DNA of 64,000 bases from the NCBI RefSeq assembly GCF_028683135.1, contig NZ_JAJUBB010000001.1, positions 434,001-498,000 of the forward strand, written 5' to 3'. Every line of letters begins with the position of its first letter. Positions within the stretch are counted from its first letter, which is position 1. The position numbers and the translations under genes are program-made. Source of the stretch: Enterovibrio qingdaonensis. Its GTDB lineage: Bacteria > Pseudomonadota > Gammaproteobacteria > Enterobacterales > Vibrionaceae. The notes below the pieces were generated by a model. It saw only the letters and a list, made by a program, of their open reading frames with translations, was not told the DNA's origin and did not search any database. Positions 1 to 11,579 of the stretch are shown here, piece by piece.

Positions 1-1558
1 CTACATCACCCGCCCTAGCGGCCTCAATAGCGGCGTTTAGTGCCAGCAAATTTGTCTGATCAGATATCGTGCTGATAACGGTAGCAACCTCATTGATACT
101 GTGGCAACGCTGTTTAAGTAGCTCTACTACCGACGCGGTATCACCCAATTGCACCGTCAGATTATCAGCTTGTACGCTATTTTCTTCCGCCAGAATCTGA
201 CCTTCTTGGCACGCCTTGAACGCATTTTCTGCTTTTGACTCTGTCATTCTTGCTGATTCTGCAACAATACTTGCCGATGTCGACATTTCCGTCACTGCTG
301 CTGCAATTTGCTGAACTTGAGAACTCTGCTCTTCCGCATTTGCGGTACTTTGCAACATGACGGTAGCTAGCTCGGTAGCACTTGCTGAAATCTCCACACT
401 CTGAGATCTCACATCTTCAAGCACGCCATTGATCGATTCAACCGTCGCGTCAGAACTCATTGCCAACGATGCCAATTCATTTTTACCGCGAATATTGGTT
501 AAAACTGAGAAGTCTTTATTTGCCATAGACTTCATTGAATTAACCAATCGACCGAAAATACCGTTAATTTTATTAATAATAAAAATGCACAAAGTGACGG
601 ATAAAAGCACAGAAAGAATCCACGACGCGCCTTGAATTGTTATCGCCTTGGAAGCCAAATTCATTGAATTCTGGTTCGCGTCATGCAGCATAACCATGTT
701 TCTAGAAATAACTGCAGAAAGATCAGTGCTGATTTTATTCGCTAATGCATCGCGTTCTTTTGAAAACAATCCGTCATCTTTAAGTCCTGAAAGCACAACC
801 TTCGTGGAATTTTCATAACCTCGTATTGTTGTATTTTTAAAGTCTTTAACTGGCTGAATCCACGTGTATTTATTAACTATATCAATAGCATCGCTCAAGT
901 ATGACAATGTTTTATCTTCATTGACAACAGCTCGACGAAAAACACTAAGAGACAAGCTAGAGTAGTAACCATCCAGGTTTCTTACTAGATCAGAAACATC
1001 TTTATTCCACGTAATGACATCAAAATTACTGTTCTTATCGGCATAGGCGTTCACCTCAGATGTCATCGAAAATAGTGCGCCCCATAAGAGCGGCGTATCT
1101 TCCCACCACTGCCTATGCACGCGTTGATACTGTTCAATCGATTGGGACAAGGTTAAGCGATAATTTTCTATATTTTTCAGTGTTTCTCTCATGTCCTCTT
1201 TCGTTTCAGAAGACATGTCCGGGTCAGAAATAAAATCTTCTTTGATAAGAGTCTGTATTCTCTCAATATCACCCTTTATTCTGACGTATTCATTTTGCAA
1301 GTTTTCCGTACTTTCCTTAAGAAGATCTCGACTCTCTACACGGATGTTGTTCCAATCACTGTCTAACTTAGCCGCCGACTCCGCCCTTTCTGCTCTCAAT
1401 GTTGAATAGTCAACCGAGCCTTTTACTTCAGCAAGGTAAAAATATAGTACAGCAGATATTAACGCGGACACAGACAACGTAATTACAACGGGTGATAATA
1501 GTAAAGTTCGCAGCGAAAAGTCTGTAAGCCAGAAAGATGATTTTTTTGTTATCGTCAT
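1..1558 (-). CDS. Methyl-accepting chemotaxis protein, 3' end cut off by window edge
   Basis: Inner-membrane chemoreceptor that should signal through CheA/CheW to the flagellar motor. Translation from the ATG at 1558 gives a first membrane segment near residues 18-40, a long helical periplasmic domain (about 45-300) rich in charged residues, a second membrane segment near 303-328, a HAMP-like stretch, then the cytoplasmic helical signalling domain. The receptor tip motif [18 protein letters not shown] is readable at the very left edge, so only the descending arm is missing. The periplasmic part resembles helical-bundle sensor domains rather than Cache domains; its ligand cannot be told. It is a single gene with a long AT-rich upstream region and no partner visible here. 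The family call is secure. Confidence 0.93.
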   Translation of the reverse strand, partial: MTITKKSSFWLTDFSLRTLLLSPVVITLSVSALISAVLYFYLAEVKGSVDYSTLRAERAESAAKLDSDWNNIRVESRDLLKESTENLQNEYVRIKGDIERIQTLIKEDFISDPDMSSETKEDMRETLKNIENYRLTLSQSIEQYQRVHRQWWEDTPLLWGALFSMTSEVNAYADKNSNFDVITWNKDVSDLVRNLDGYYSSLSLSVFRRAVVNEDKTLSYLSDAIDIVNKYTWIQPVKDFKNTTIRGYENSTKVVLSGLKDDGLFSKERDALANKISTDLSAVISRNMVMLHDANQNSMNLASKAITIQGASWILSVLLSVTLCIFIINKINGIFGRLVNSMKSMANKDFSVLTNIRGKNELASLAMSSDATVESINGVLEDVRSQSVEISASATELATVMLQSTANAEEQSSQVQQIAAAVTEMSTSASIVAESARMTESKAENAFKACQEGQILAEENSVQADNLTVQLGDTASVVELLKQRCHSINEVATVISTISDQTNLLALNAAIEAARAGDV

Positions 1559-2167
1559 AACCTACTCAATGTTGTTTATGAAATTATTTTTAATACATCA
1601 AAGTAAAACCATCTTTTATTTTGAACAAAACACACACATAAATATGAAATAGATAAAGCTTTAATCAATAGAATTTGAGTAAGGTTTAGAACGATATTTA
1701 TGCGTCCGTGAAAACCAAAAAAGCAACACCATAAATCAGATAGCAAACTGATAGTTTAAATTAATTTTTATGCAATAACGTCGTAGTTAAAATTTGTGCA
1801 GTTAAAAATCATTAGAAAAGAAAGAGGTCTCACACTTACATTGAGAATGAACTCATAATGTAAACAGATGTTTCGCGGTTAATATATTGAAACAGTTTTA
1901 TCATGTCAACCCACTAGTACATGAATCCAATCCATCCAGTTGGTTTGTATTTTGTACAATTATCATTTATTTACAGAAAATAACACCCACACATTCAACA
2001 TGCCGTTATTCACGATTAACAAAACCCCTATCATCCATTAACACGAGATGTTTTAACAAATTCCACTCAAAACATATTCACACTTACATTTTTACAACCA
2101 TATAAATGGTTGCATGTAAATTAAATGGAACGTATTTGCAGCATTTCCTTTTAGGCGGAATGACTCC
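1559..2167. other. AT-rich intergenic region without a convincing gene
   Basis: About 600 bases between the chemoreceptor start (1558) and the stop of the LacI regulator (2168). It should hold the chemoreceptor promoter. Short open frames inside it have no ribosome binding site or recognisable protein. A small inverted repeat (CAACCAT/ATGGTTG, 2095-2112) lies downstream of the regulator but lacks a proper U-run, so it is at best a weak terminator. I see no RNA gene or mobile element remnant. Confidence 0.6.
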
Positions 2168-3226
2168 CTATACGCGAGGTTTGGCCGTTGTTTCTCTCAC
2201 TACCAACTTGGCTTCCAATTCATAGCATTCTTGAACAGATTCATGCTCTAAGGAGGCAAGTAAATATTCCGCAGCACGTTCACCCATTTCTCTCGAAGGG
2301 ACATGCATTGTTGTTAACGCTGGCTGAAAATGCGAAGACAGAGCTAAGTCATCAAAGCCCACAATGGATATTGCATCCGGCACTTTTATACCCTGATGTT
2401 GCGCTTCCAGTAACGCACCCATCGCGATGATGTCATTACCACAAACTATGGCTGTCGGACGTGACTCCATCGCCAAAAATTTCTTCATAACTTGTCTGCT
2501 TTCAGACAAATCGTAGTGACATTCAACAATACGATCTTTGGTTAAATGAATTCCAGCTTGCTCCAACGTCGCCAAGCACCCGTCTAGCCTGTCTCTGGTA
2601 CGGTCGTTATCGTGAACGATACCTGGGATCACAGCAAAACTCTTATGCCCCAAATCCAACAAATACTGAGTGAGGCGGGACGACGCGAGATGATTGTCAA
2701 AACCAATGCAAGGATGCCCAAGATCGGGTTTATACGACCACGTATAAAGGTAAGGAATCTGTTTTTTTTCGAGGATATCAAATAGCTGCGAGTGATGTTC
2801 AGACCCGACCAACATTAGTCCCTCAACCCCACGAGTAACCAGCCGTTCAGCTTGTGCCAACTCCTCATCCAACGAGTAGTCGGAACTCGCAATAAACAGC
2901 GTAAAGCCTTTTTCCTGCAATCGACGCTGAAATGCTTGAATGCCTTCTGCAAATATTGCGTTGTCTAACGTAGGGACAATCACACCAATAGTTTTCGTCC
3001 GCTGAGATGCCAATGCTTGCGCGGCACCGTGTGGAATATAACCCAGTGACTCAATCGCCTTTTGGATCAACACCCCACGCTTTTCACTCACTGAATCTTG
3101 ATTGGCGAGATAGCGTGAAACTGTCGCCGTAGATACGCCTGCAGCTTTCGCTACATCCTCGGCTTTTGGGGAATCTGATGTTCGTTTTTGTAAGCGCTTA
3201 CGTGCTGTATTTATCTCTTTAGCCAT
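2168..3226 (-). CDS. hpsR: LacI-family regulator of the sulfonate cluster (HpsR-like)
   Basis: A 352-residue LacI/GalR-type transcription factor. The helix-turn-helix lies at about residues 22-41 (VAKAAGVSTATVSRYL), followed by the hinge region ending near residue 77 (AAQALASQR) and a periplasmic-binding-type sensor domain. There is a 20-residue basic extension before the HTH, longer than usual. It is transcribed divergently from the TRAP/hps/suy operon. The Cupriavidus pinatubonensis DHPS cluster is known to carry a LacI-type regulator named HpsR, so control of the neighbouring operon by DHPS or a pathway intermediate is the natural inference. Two LacI-type palindromes are present, one between the genes (3361-3380) and one inside codons 9-13 of this gene (3190-3201), which suggests autoregulation. 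The family call is certain; the hpsR name rests on context. Confidence 0.85.
   Translation of the reverse strand: MAKEINTARKRLQKRTSDSPKAEDVAKAAGVSTATVSRYLANQDSVSEKRGVLIQKAIESLGYIPHGAAQALASQRTKTIGVIVPTLDNAIFAEGIQAFQRRLQEKGFTLFIASSDYSLDEELAQAERLVTRGVEGLMLVGSEHHSQLFDILEKKQIPYLYTWSYKPDLGHPCIGFDNHLASSRLTQYLLDLGHKSFAVIPGIVHDNDRTRDRLDGCLATLEQAGIHLTKDRIVECHYDLSESRQVMKKFLAMESRPTAIVCGNDIIAMGALLEAQHQGIKVPDAISIVGFDDLALSSHFQPALTTMHVPSREMGERAAEYLLASLEHESVQECYELEAKLVVRETTAKPRV
3190..3201. promoter_or_regulatory. Perfect LacI-type palindrome inside the hpsR coding start
   Basis: GTAAGCGCTTAC is a perfect 12-base palindrome with the central CG typical of LacI/GalR operators. It lies within codons 9-13 of hpsR and its centre is about 175 bases from the centre of the second operator-like palindrome at 3361-3380. 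That arrangement suits autorepression or DNA looping. Function is inferred. Confidence 0.5.
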
Positions 3227-3327
3227 CGTCCTGTTTTCATTAGCTTCTTCTAAGAACGTCTCAATAGTGAGCTCTATATGGACACTATCTAATTATAGCC
3301 GTGTTGAAAAATTAACCTGCCAAAAAC

Positions 3328-3357
3328 TTGACAGAGAATTTGTTCCACAACTACGCT
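3328..3357 (+). promoter_or_regulatory. Candidate promoter of the DHPS operon
   Basis: A consensus -35 box TTGACA (3328-3333) is followed after 18 bases by TACGCT (3352-3357), a weak -10 box. The operator palindrome at 3361-3380 would overlap the transcription start, the usual place for a LacI-type repressor to block initiation. The assignment is by eye and the -10 match is only partial. Confidence 0.4.
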
Positions 3358-3360
3358 TCA

Positions 3361-3380
3361 AAATGTAACCGCTTACATTT
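3361..3380. promoter_or_regulatory. LacI-type operator in the hpsR/TRAP intergenic region
   Basis: AAATGTAACCGCTTACATTT: eight-base arms AAATGTAA/TTACATTT around CCGC, with the core TGTAA..TTACA typical of LacI-family sites. It sits between the divergent hpsR and transporter genes, about 85 bases before the first plus-strand gene, and just downstream of the candidate promoter. It is the best candidate binding site for HpsR. Confidence 0.6.
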
Positions 3381-3465
3381 AACATCCTTGTTACATCGCG
3401 GTTACTACTATAACTAACAATAAGTAGCCACATTGTGCAGTTACACATGTTATGAGGTTGAATGT

Positions 3466-3693
3466 ATGAGCTCTGTTTTTAACATCAAGAAGCGTTACTT
3501 ACCTTCTCTTTTCTTCTTTTCTCTGTATTTGCTCAATGTCATTGGCACCAAGATTCAGATTGCTTCAGGGGATTCAAATATCTTTCGTGTTAACGATGTT
3601 TGGGAGTTTTTGTTGCTCCTGCTTACCTCGTTGACTTTCGTTGTCGCCATGCTGTTTGCAGAAAAAGACGCTGACGGTGTTTCGACTAAGTAA
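3466..3693 (+). CDS. Small two-helix membrane protein heading the TRAP/DHPS operon
   Basis: A 75-residue protein with two hydrophobic segments (about residues 10-26 and 46-66) joined by a short polar loop, and a short charged C-terminus. I prefer the ATG at 3466, preceded by GAGG at 3454-3457, over an in-frame TTG at 3433. It lies 27 bases before the TRAP binding-protein gene, on the same strand, directly after the operator, so it is the first gene of the operon. I do not recognise a named family. It is too small to be the DctQ subunit, which is separately present. A role as an accessory membrane peptide of the transporter is only a guess from position. Confidence 0.65.
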   Translation: MSSVFNIKKRYLPSLFFFSLYLLNVIGTKIQIASGDSNIFRVNDVWEFLLLLLTSLTFVVAMLFAEKDADGVSTK

Positions 3694-3720
3694 CTAAAAA
3701 CGCAGAAAGGAAGTAGATAT

Positions 3721-4875
3721 ATGTCTGTTCACAATAAGGATGACTCCCCACAGAATGCAGAGCGTCGCCGTTTCCTGGAAATAGCAAAAAAAGCCGGGTT
3801 TACGGCCGCTGTCGTCGCAGGTGCCTCCGGTGCCTTGTTATCCTCGACAACAGCACAAGCTGCGGTTAACGAAGAACGAGAAAGACAGAAACAAGCCAAG
3901 TACACCATGACCATCGCGACGGCGTATATCATCGGTGCATCACGCAGCTACCCTATCATGCAACTCGATTTTAAAGAGAACATCCAGAACATGACTAACG
4001 GTGCAGTTTACGTAAAACTGGCACCGGGCGGTCAACTTGGGGCGGGTGGTGCATTAGCACAGAAAGTTCAAGCCGGTACCATCCAAGCAGCGCAACACTC
4101 TCTTTCTAATTTTGCTCCTTTCGCGCCTGCGGTTGATCTTATCAACATCCCTTACTGGTGCGGCGAGAACCAGAAATTTATTAATCTGGTCACGTCTGAC
4201 GCATGGAAAAAAGAAATCCATCCTAAAGTGGAAGCAAAAGGCTTCAAACCACTTTGGTATGTGGTTATCGACCCTCGTGTTGTCGCCTTGCGCAATGGCC
4301 TTGAAGGCCCAATCAAAACCCCGGACCAGATGGAAGGTATCAAATTCCGAGTACCGGGTTCTAAAATCCTGCAGCAATTCTACCGCCTGTTAGGTGCTAA
4401 CCCTACACCGGTTGCTTGGGGGGAAACCCCATCAGCCATCAAGCAAGGGGTAGCTGACGCTCTCGACCCATCAGTAGAAGCTCTCAATGTTTTCGGCTTC
4501 AAGGATGTGCTTTCTTGGGTAACGTTTAACCGCTCAGTCCCTGATTCTCAGGTGTTTTCTTGTAACCTTGAGTGGTTCAATAGCCTCCCACCTGATATCC
4601 AAGAAGGTATTGAATTCGCAAGTGAAGTGACCTCGTTGCAAAACCTTGCAAAAGTGCCAGCCGCACGTGCTTATGCCATGGCTGAACTGAGCAAGGCAGG
4701 TGTTCAATTCTATGCACCTGACAAAGAGGAAATGAAACTTTGGGCGGCGAAAGCTGGCCACCAACTCCCTGCTTGGGATTCATTTAAGACTGAATTGGCA
4801 GGCTCAAAAGCGGCGTTCAATAAACTGTTGGATGCTGCTAACAACAATGACGGCCCGTTCGTACACGATGTGTAA
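3721..4875 (+). CDS. dctP: TRAP transporter periplasmic binding protein (DctP family), Tat-exported
   Basis: Periplasmic solute receptor of a tripartite ATP-independent transporter, 384 residues. The N-terminus has a twin-arginine signal (ERRRFLEIA at about 15-23, then a hydrophobic stretch ending in AQA near residue 48), so the protein is probably folded before export. The family's ligand-binding arginine is visible in GIKFRVPGS (Arg210), followed by the conserved region around PTPVAWGE. Start ATG 3721 has a good GGAAG site. The downstream genes encode the two membrane subunits and DHPS enzymes, so DHPS or a related C3 sulfonate is the likely ligand. In Ruegeria pomeroyi a TRAP system called HpsKLM is associated with DHPS use; this is probably its counterpart. 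Confidence 0.88.
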   Translation: MSVHNKDDSPQNAERRRFLEIAKKAGFTAAVVAGASGALLSSTTAQAAVNEERERQKQAKYTMTIATAYIIGASRSYPIMQLDFKENIQNMTNGAVYVKLAPGGQLGAGGALAQKVQAGTIQAAQHSLSNFAPFAPAVDLINIPYWCGENQKFINLVTSDAWKKEIHPKVEAKGFKPLWYVVIDPRVVALRNGLEGPIKTPDQMEGIKFRVPGSKILQQFYRLLGANPTPVAWGETPSAIKQGVADALDPSVEALNVFGFKDVLSWVTFNRSVPDSQVFSCNLEWFNSLPPDIQEGIEFASEVTSLQNLAKVPAARAYAMAELSKAGVQFYAPDKEEMKLWAAKAGHQLPAWDSFKTELAGSKAAFNKLLDAANNNDGPFVHDV

Positions 4876-4889
4876 ACGCTGAGTAAACC

Positions 4890-4929
4890 GCTGTTTGGGT
4901 GAGGTCTGCTCCACGCTCACCCAAACAGC
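4890..4929 (+). promoter_or_regulatory. Strong stem-loop between dctP and dctQ
   Basis: A perfect 14-base inverted repeat (GCTGTTTGGGTGAG at 4890-4903 and its complement at 4916-4929) with a 12-base loop lies in the 93-base gap after the binding-protein gene. There is no U-run, so it is more likely an mRNA-stabilising or processing hairpin than a full terminator. Such elements commonly allow the binding protein to be made in excess over membrane subunits. Confidence 0.6.
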
Positions 4930-4968
4930 TCCACTCGCTCTATCTGAAACGGACGCTGGACGAACGAA

Positions 4969-5481
4969 ATGAATCTCTTAAAACAAATCGATGAGAACGG
5001 TGAGAGGTGGTTATTGCTGTTTTTCTACACCACCATCGTACTCACTATTGCTATGGAAGTTTTGCGACGCTTTGTCTTCAGTTACTCCTCAATATGGGGA
5101 GAAGAAGTCGCACGCTACGCTTTTATTTATCTCGCTTGGGTAGGCGCATCAGCAGCTGTAAAAGAACGCGCGCATATTCGCATTGATGTTCTGCTTCACT
5201 ACCTCCCTAACCGAGGGAAAGCCGCTATCTACTTATTGGGCGATGTCGCCACATTGATCGTCGCACTGTTTGCACTTTATTGGTCCATTCACCCTATCGA
5301 AATTTCTTTGAAATTTGGCTCCGTCACGCATGGCTTAGGGATCAGCCAAGCGTGGTTCATGGCAGCCGTACCGTTAGGTTTTTCAATGATGATATTCCGA
5401 TTGGCGCAGTCCATGCGTCGGGATATTCGCAGCCTCGCACAGAATACGCCTGTGTTTGAAGGCAACAAGCTGTTTGACTAG
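4969..5481 (+). CDS. dctQ: TRAP transporter small membrane subunit (DctQ family)
   Basis: A 170-residue inner-membrane protein with four predicted helices (about residues 15-33, 45-65, 85-105, 125-147), the usual size and topology of DctQ. The family signature WGEEVARYAFIYLAWVGA is present between helices 1 and 2. It pairs with the DctM subunit encoded 9 bases downstream and with the DctP protein upstream. The ribosome site is weak (GGACG), which fits lower expression than the binding protein. Confidence 0.9.
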   Translation: MNLLKQIDENGERWLLLFFYTTIVLTIAMEVLRRFVFSYSSIWGEEVARYAFIYLAWVGASAAVKERAHIRIDVLLHYLPNRGKAAIYLLGDVATLIVALFALYWSIHPIEISLKFGSVTHGLGISQAWFMAAVPLGFSMMIFRLAQSMRRDIRSLAQNTPVFEGNKLFD

Positions 5482-5490
5482 GAGGCACGG

Positions 5491-8191
<2,701 letters not shown>

Positions 8192-8205
8192 GCAAGGAGC
8201 AAAGA

Positions 8206-8982
8206 ATGGCAGGCAATGTAATAAACCACCTTTTCAGTCTTGATGGCAGTGTCGCCCTTGTTACAGGTGCTGGCTCAGGTATCGGACAGCGCATCGCGTA
8301 TGCACTGGCAAAGGCGGGAGCAAAAGTTGTACTGGCAGGGCGTCATGCCGAAACGTTAGCACAAACGGCCGCTCTCATTGCTGGCGAAGGTGGTGATTCA
8401 GCGATTGAGACGGTCGACCTACTCAATCGCGACACGTTGCCCCAATTCATTGAGCGCGTGAACACCAATTTCGGCGCGCCGGACATTTTGGTGAATGCGG
8501 CTGGCGTAAACCTGCGCCAGCCTGCGGACGACATTTCTCTGGAAAGTTGGGACATGACCATCAACTTAAACCTGTCTGTTCCCTTCTTTCTCGCGAAAGC
8601 TTGTCTTCCCGGCATGCGAGAGAAAGGGCGAGGGAAAATCATCAATATTGGCTCATTACAGTCTTATCGCGCCTTTGCCAACTCCGTGCCATATGGCGCG
8701 TCAAAAGGCGGTGTCGCACAACTGACCCGTGCAATGGCCGAGGCATGGGCTAAAGAAGGGATAACGACAAATGCCATTGCGCCGGGGTTCTTCCAAACAC
8801 CGCTCACTGAAAAGGTATTTAACGATAAGACGCTTTCTGAACACCATGCCTCAATGACGGCAATAGGCCGAAATGGGCAATTAGAAGACTTTGATGGCTT
8901 GACCATTTTTCTCGCCTCTCGCGCGTCAGATTATATCTGCGGGCAAATGATTTCACTGGATGGCGGCTACACAGCAAAGTAG
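8206..8982 (+). CDS. hpsO: Short-chain dehydrogenase, probable DHPS 2-dehydrogenase (HpsO)
   Basis: A 258-residue classical SDR. It has the dinucleotide motif TGAGSGIGQ near residues 21-29, NAAG near 98-101, the active-site serine in NIGSLQSY and the catalytic pair YGASK. In the Cupriavidus model, HpsO and HpsP oxidise and re-reduce carbon 2, so that (S)-DHPS is converted to the (R) form used by HpsN. I assign the SDR as HpsO because the gene order N-O-P matches; which of the two handles which enantiomer cannot be read from the sequence. AAGGAG precedes the ATG, 14 bases after hpsN. Confidence 0.78.
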   Translation: MAGNVINHLFSLDGSVALVTGAGSGIGQRIAYALAKAGAKVVLAGRHAETLAQTAALIAGEGGDSAIETVDLLNRDTLPQFIERVNTNFGAPDILVNAAGVNLRQPADDISLESWDMTINLNLSVPFFLAKACLPGMREKGRGKIINIGSLQSYRAFANSVPYGASKGGVAQLTRAMAEAWAKEGITTNAIAPGFFQTPLTEKVFNDKTLSEHHASMTAIGRNGQLEDFDGLTIFLASRASDYICGQMISLDGGYTAK

Positions 8983-8997
8983 GGAGAGGACGTAAAT

Positions 8998-10005
8998 ATG
9001 GACATGAAAGCACTGGTATACACCGGCCCTCAACAAATGGCGTACCGTGACGAACCCATGCCGACACCAAAAAGCGGCGAGGTATTGGTTGAAATCTGCG
9101 CGGTGGGTATTTGCGGTTCCGATTTGCACGCCTACCTAGGCCACGACGATCGACGCCCTGCCCCACTGATCCTTGGTCACGAAGGGGCAGGCATTGTGCG
9201 AAGCGGTGAAATGGACGGACAAGCCGTGGTCATTAATCCGCTAGTCAGCTGTGGCGAGTGTGACCACTGCCTAACAGGGTACGCCAACCAATGCGGTAAA
9301 CGAGAAATCATTTCCATGCCACCTCGTGAAGGCGCATTTGCCGAGTTTGTCGCCGTTCCAACACGCAATCTCGTGCCTGTACCAGACGGTATGTCACTCA
9401 CTAAGGCCTCACTGGCCGAACCCATTGCTACAGGCTGGCACGCCGTTACAAAAGGCGCGCAACTCAGCAAGCGTCCATTGGTTGAATGCAAAACCTTGGT
9501 TTATGGCGGAGGCGCAGTCGGTCTGGCCGCGGCCCTGTCCCTTCATGCGCAAGGCTGCAAACAGATTTACCTAGCTGAAACGAATGCGCTTCGTCGTGAC
9601 ACTGTCAATTCAGCCAATGTCTGCACCGTTTTAGACCCACTAACAGACGACGCAATCACCGCGAATAGCATCGATCTTGTGGTGGATTGCGTTGGAAACA
9701 AACATACACGAATGGGGGCATCTGCTGCGGTAAAACCCGGCGGTGTGATCATTCATGTTGGCTTGCAAGACAGCGTGGAAGGGTTGGATGTTCGCAAGTT
9801 CACCCTGCAAGAAGTGACGTTTGCAGGCAGTTACACCTACACCATGCAGGACTTCAAAGCCACGCTAGAAGCGATGCATAACGGCGCGCTCGGCGCGCTT
9901 GACTGGATTCAGGAACGTCCGCTCAACGAAGGCGCAGACGCTTTTGAAGATTTGCTTAATGGCCGCATTGCTGCTGCGAAAGTAGTTCTGCGACCGGAAG
10001 AGTAA
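8998..10005 (+). CDS. hpsP: Zinc alcohol dehydrogenase, probable DHPS 2-dehydrogenase (HpsP)
   Basis: A 335-residue medium-chain dehydrogenase. Catalytic-zinc residues are visible in GICGSDLH and GHEGAG; the structural zinc site has four cysteines in CGECDHCLTGYANQC; the Rossmann glycines are in YGGGAVGLA near residues 167-175. It follows the SDR by 15 bases. It likely works with the SDR to invert the C2 stereochemistry of DHPS via a 2-keto intermediate. Zinc dehydrogenases of this type are common in sugar-acid pathways, but the neighbourhood argues for the sulfonate role. The HpsP name rests on gene order. Confidence 0.78.
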   Translation: MDMKALVYTGPQQMAYRDEPMPTPKSGEVLVEICAVGICGSDLHAYLGHDDRRPAPLILGHEGAGIVRSGEMDGQAVVINPLVSCGECDHCLTGYANQCGKREIISMPPREGAFAEFVAVPTRNLVPVPDGMSLTKASLAEPIATGWHAVTKGAQLSKRPLVECKTLVYGGGAVGLAAALSLHAQGCKQIYLAETNALRRDTVNSANVCTVLDPLTDDAITANSIDLVVDCVGNKHTRMGASAAVKPGGVIIHVGLQDSVEGLDVRKFTLQEVTFAGSYTYTMQDFKATLEAMHNGALGALDWIQERPLNEGADAFEDLLNGRIAAAKVVLRPEE

Positions 10006-10046
10006 CCCAAGAATAGAAAGATCGTTTATTTCAAAAGGAGATGAAA

Positions 10047-10334
10047 ATGCAAAAACCAGATTTTCTCGTCCACGATTCGACCGACTCTGTCGGCGTGATT
10101 GTGGTTGAGGGCTTAGAAGCTGGCCAAACACTTGTCGGATGGGTCATGGACACGGACTCTACCATCGAAGTCCTCGCACTCGATGCTATCCCACTCGGTC
10201 ACAAAGTGGCACTCAATGATATCAAGGATGGCGACACTATCCTGAAGTATGACAACGACATCGGTAAAGCAATCGCGGACATCGCTAAAGGCGGACATGT
10301 TCACGTTCAAAACGTTAAAACTAAGAGGTGGTAA
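10047..10334 (+). CDS. suyA: (R)-sulfolactate sulfo-lyase small subunit (SuyA)
   Basis: A 95-residue SAF-domain protein of the altronate dehydratase N-terminal type. With SuyB it cleaves (R)-3-sulfolactate to pyruvate and sulfite. I choose the ATG at 10047: the strong AAAAGGAG site touches the in-frame ATG at 10041 directly, and six-base spacing to 10047 is normal. Sequence features include DSVGVIVVEGLEAGQ near the start and the SAF-like PLGHKVALNDIKDGD. The separate large subunit begins four bases after its stop, the split arrangement typical of SuyAB. Confidence 0.9.
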   Translation: MQKPDFLVHDSTDSVGVIVVEGLEAGQTLVGWVMDTDSTIEVLALDAIPLGHKVALNDIKDGDTILKYDNDIGKAIADIAKGGHVHVQNVKTKRW

Positions 10335-10337
10335 GCC

Positions 10338-11507
10338 ATGAGCAACTATAAATTTATGGGCTATCGCCGCGAAAATGGCCGTGTCGGTGTACGTAACCAT
10401 GTGATTATTTTGCCATTAGATGATTTGTCGAACGCAGCTTGTGAAGCTGTTGCCAACAACATTAAAGGCACATTGGCGATTCCTCACCCATACGGACGCT
10501 TGCAGTTCGGTGAGGATTTGGAACTGCACTTCCGTACTTTGATTGGTACTGGCTGCAACCCGAACGTCGCTGCAGTAGTCGTCATCGGTATTGAGCCAGA
10601 GTGGACAGCCCGCGTTGTTGAAGGCATCGCAGAATCAGGTAAGCCAGTTCAGGGCTTTGCTATCGAGCAAAACGGTGACATCAACACCATTGCTTCTGCG
10701 TCTCGCGTAGCAAAAGAATATGTTCAAGCAGCGAGCGAACTCACCCGTGAAGAATGTGATGTGAGCGAGCTTTGGATTTCGATGAAGTGCGGCGAGTCTG
10801 ATACCACATCTGGCCTCGCGGCAAACCCGACCGTAGGTAACTTGTGCGACAAATTGTCAGCTCAAGGTGCAACCTTGTGTTTCGGTGAAACATCAGAGTT
10901 AACCGGTGCAGAGCAAATTTGTGCAACGCGTGCTGTTTCTCCTGAAATCGGCGAGAAGTTCCTCAATACATGGCAGGCGTACATGGATGAGGTGATTGAA
11001 CCGCACAAGACCTCTGACTTGTCTGATAGCCAGCCAACCAAAGGCAACATCTTAGGCGGCCTAACCACCATCGAAGAGAAGGCGTTTGGTAACTACCAGA
11101 AAATCGGTAAAACCACGCAGTTCGTTGACGTACTGACACCAGCGGAACGTCCTGCAGCAGGCCCTGGCCTCTACTTTATGGATACATCTTCTGCCGCAGC
11201 GGAATGTGTGACCTTGCAAGCGGCCGCAGGCTTTGCCGTTCACCTGTTCCCAACAGGTCAAGGTAACGTTATCGGCAACCCGATTGTGCCTGTGATTAAA
11301 ATCACCGCCAACCCACGTACCGTGCGCACCATGGGCGAGCATATTGATGTCGACGTCTCAGGTATTCTAGCCCGCGAGCTGAATATGGACTCTGCGGGTG
11401 ATGCACTCATCGACATGACACTTCGCACTGCAAACGGCCGTTACACGGCAGCAGAATCTCTTGGTCACCGTGAGTTCGTGCTGACCAAACTGTATCGAAG
11501 CGCATAA
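10338..11507 (+). CDS. suyB: (R)-sulfolactate sulfo-lyase large subunit (SuyB)
   Basis: A 389-residue protein of the altronate/galactarate dehydratase large-domain family. The N-terminal [19 protein letters not shown] is the hallmark of the family, with a conserved cysteine region (GTGCNPN) and [17 protein letters not shown] following. Paired with SuyA it desulfonates (R)-sulfolactate. A GAGGTGG site precedes the ATG. An altronate dehydratase would normally be one fused or sugar-acid-linked gene; the split form next to hpsNOP and an anion exporter favours SuyAB. Confidence 0.9.
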   Translation: MSNYKFMGYRRENGRVGVRNHVIILPLDDLSNAACEAVANNIKGTLAIPHPYGRLQFGEDLELHFRTLIGTGCNPNVAAVVVIGIEPEWTARVVEGIAESGKPVQGFAIEQNGDINTIASASRVAKEYVQAASELTREECDVSELWISMKCGESDTTSGLAANPTVGNLCDKLSAQGATLCFGETSELTGAEQICATRAVSPEIGEKFLNTWQAYMDEVIEPHKTSDLSDSQPTKGNILGGLTTIEEKAFGNYQKIGKTTQFVDVLTPAERPAAGPGLYFMDTSSAAAECVTLQAAAGFAVHLFPTGQGNVIGNPIVPVIKITANPRTVRTMGEHIDVDVSGILARELNMDSAGDALIDMTLRTANGRYTAAESLGHREFVLTKLYRSA

Positions 11508-11579
11508 GCTACTACACGGTGCTGGGCTGCCAGCACCGCCTCTATTTCGCAAGATATTCGTTTTCATGGAGGACGCGTT

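Noticed and set aside
1887-2105. Small open frame in the AT-rich region after hpsR
   Set aside because: No ribosome binding site, no recognisable protein features, and composition like the surrounding non-coding DNA.
10047-11507. Altronate dehydratase UxaA
   Set aside because: The two-subunit split with an adjacent HpsNOP set and an anion exporter points to sulfolactate sulfo-lyase; no uronate genes are nearby.
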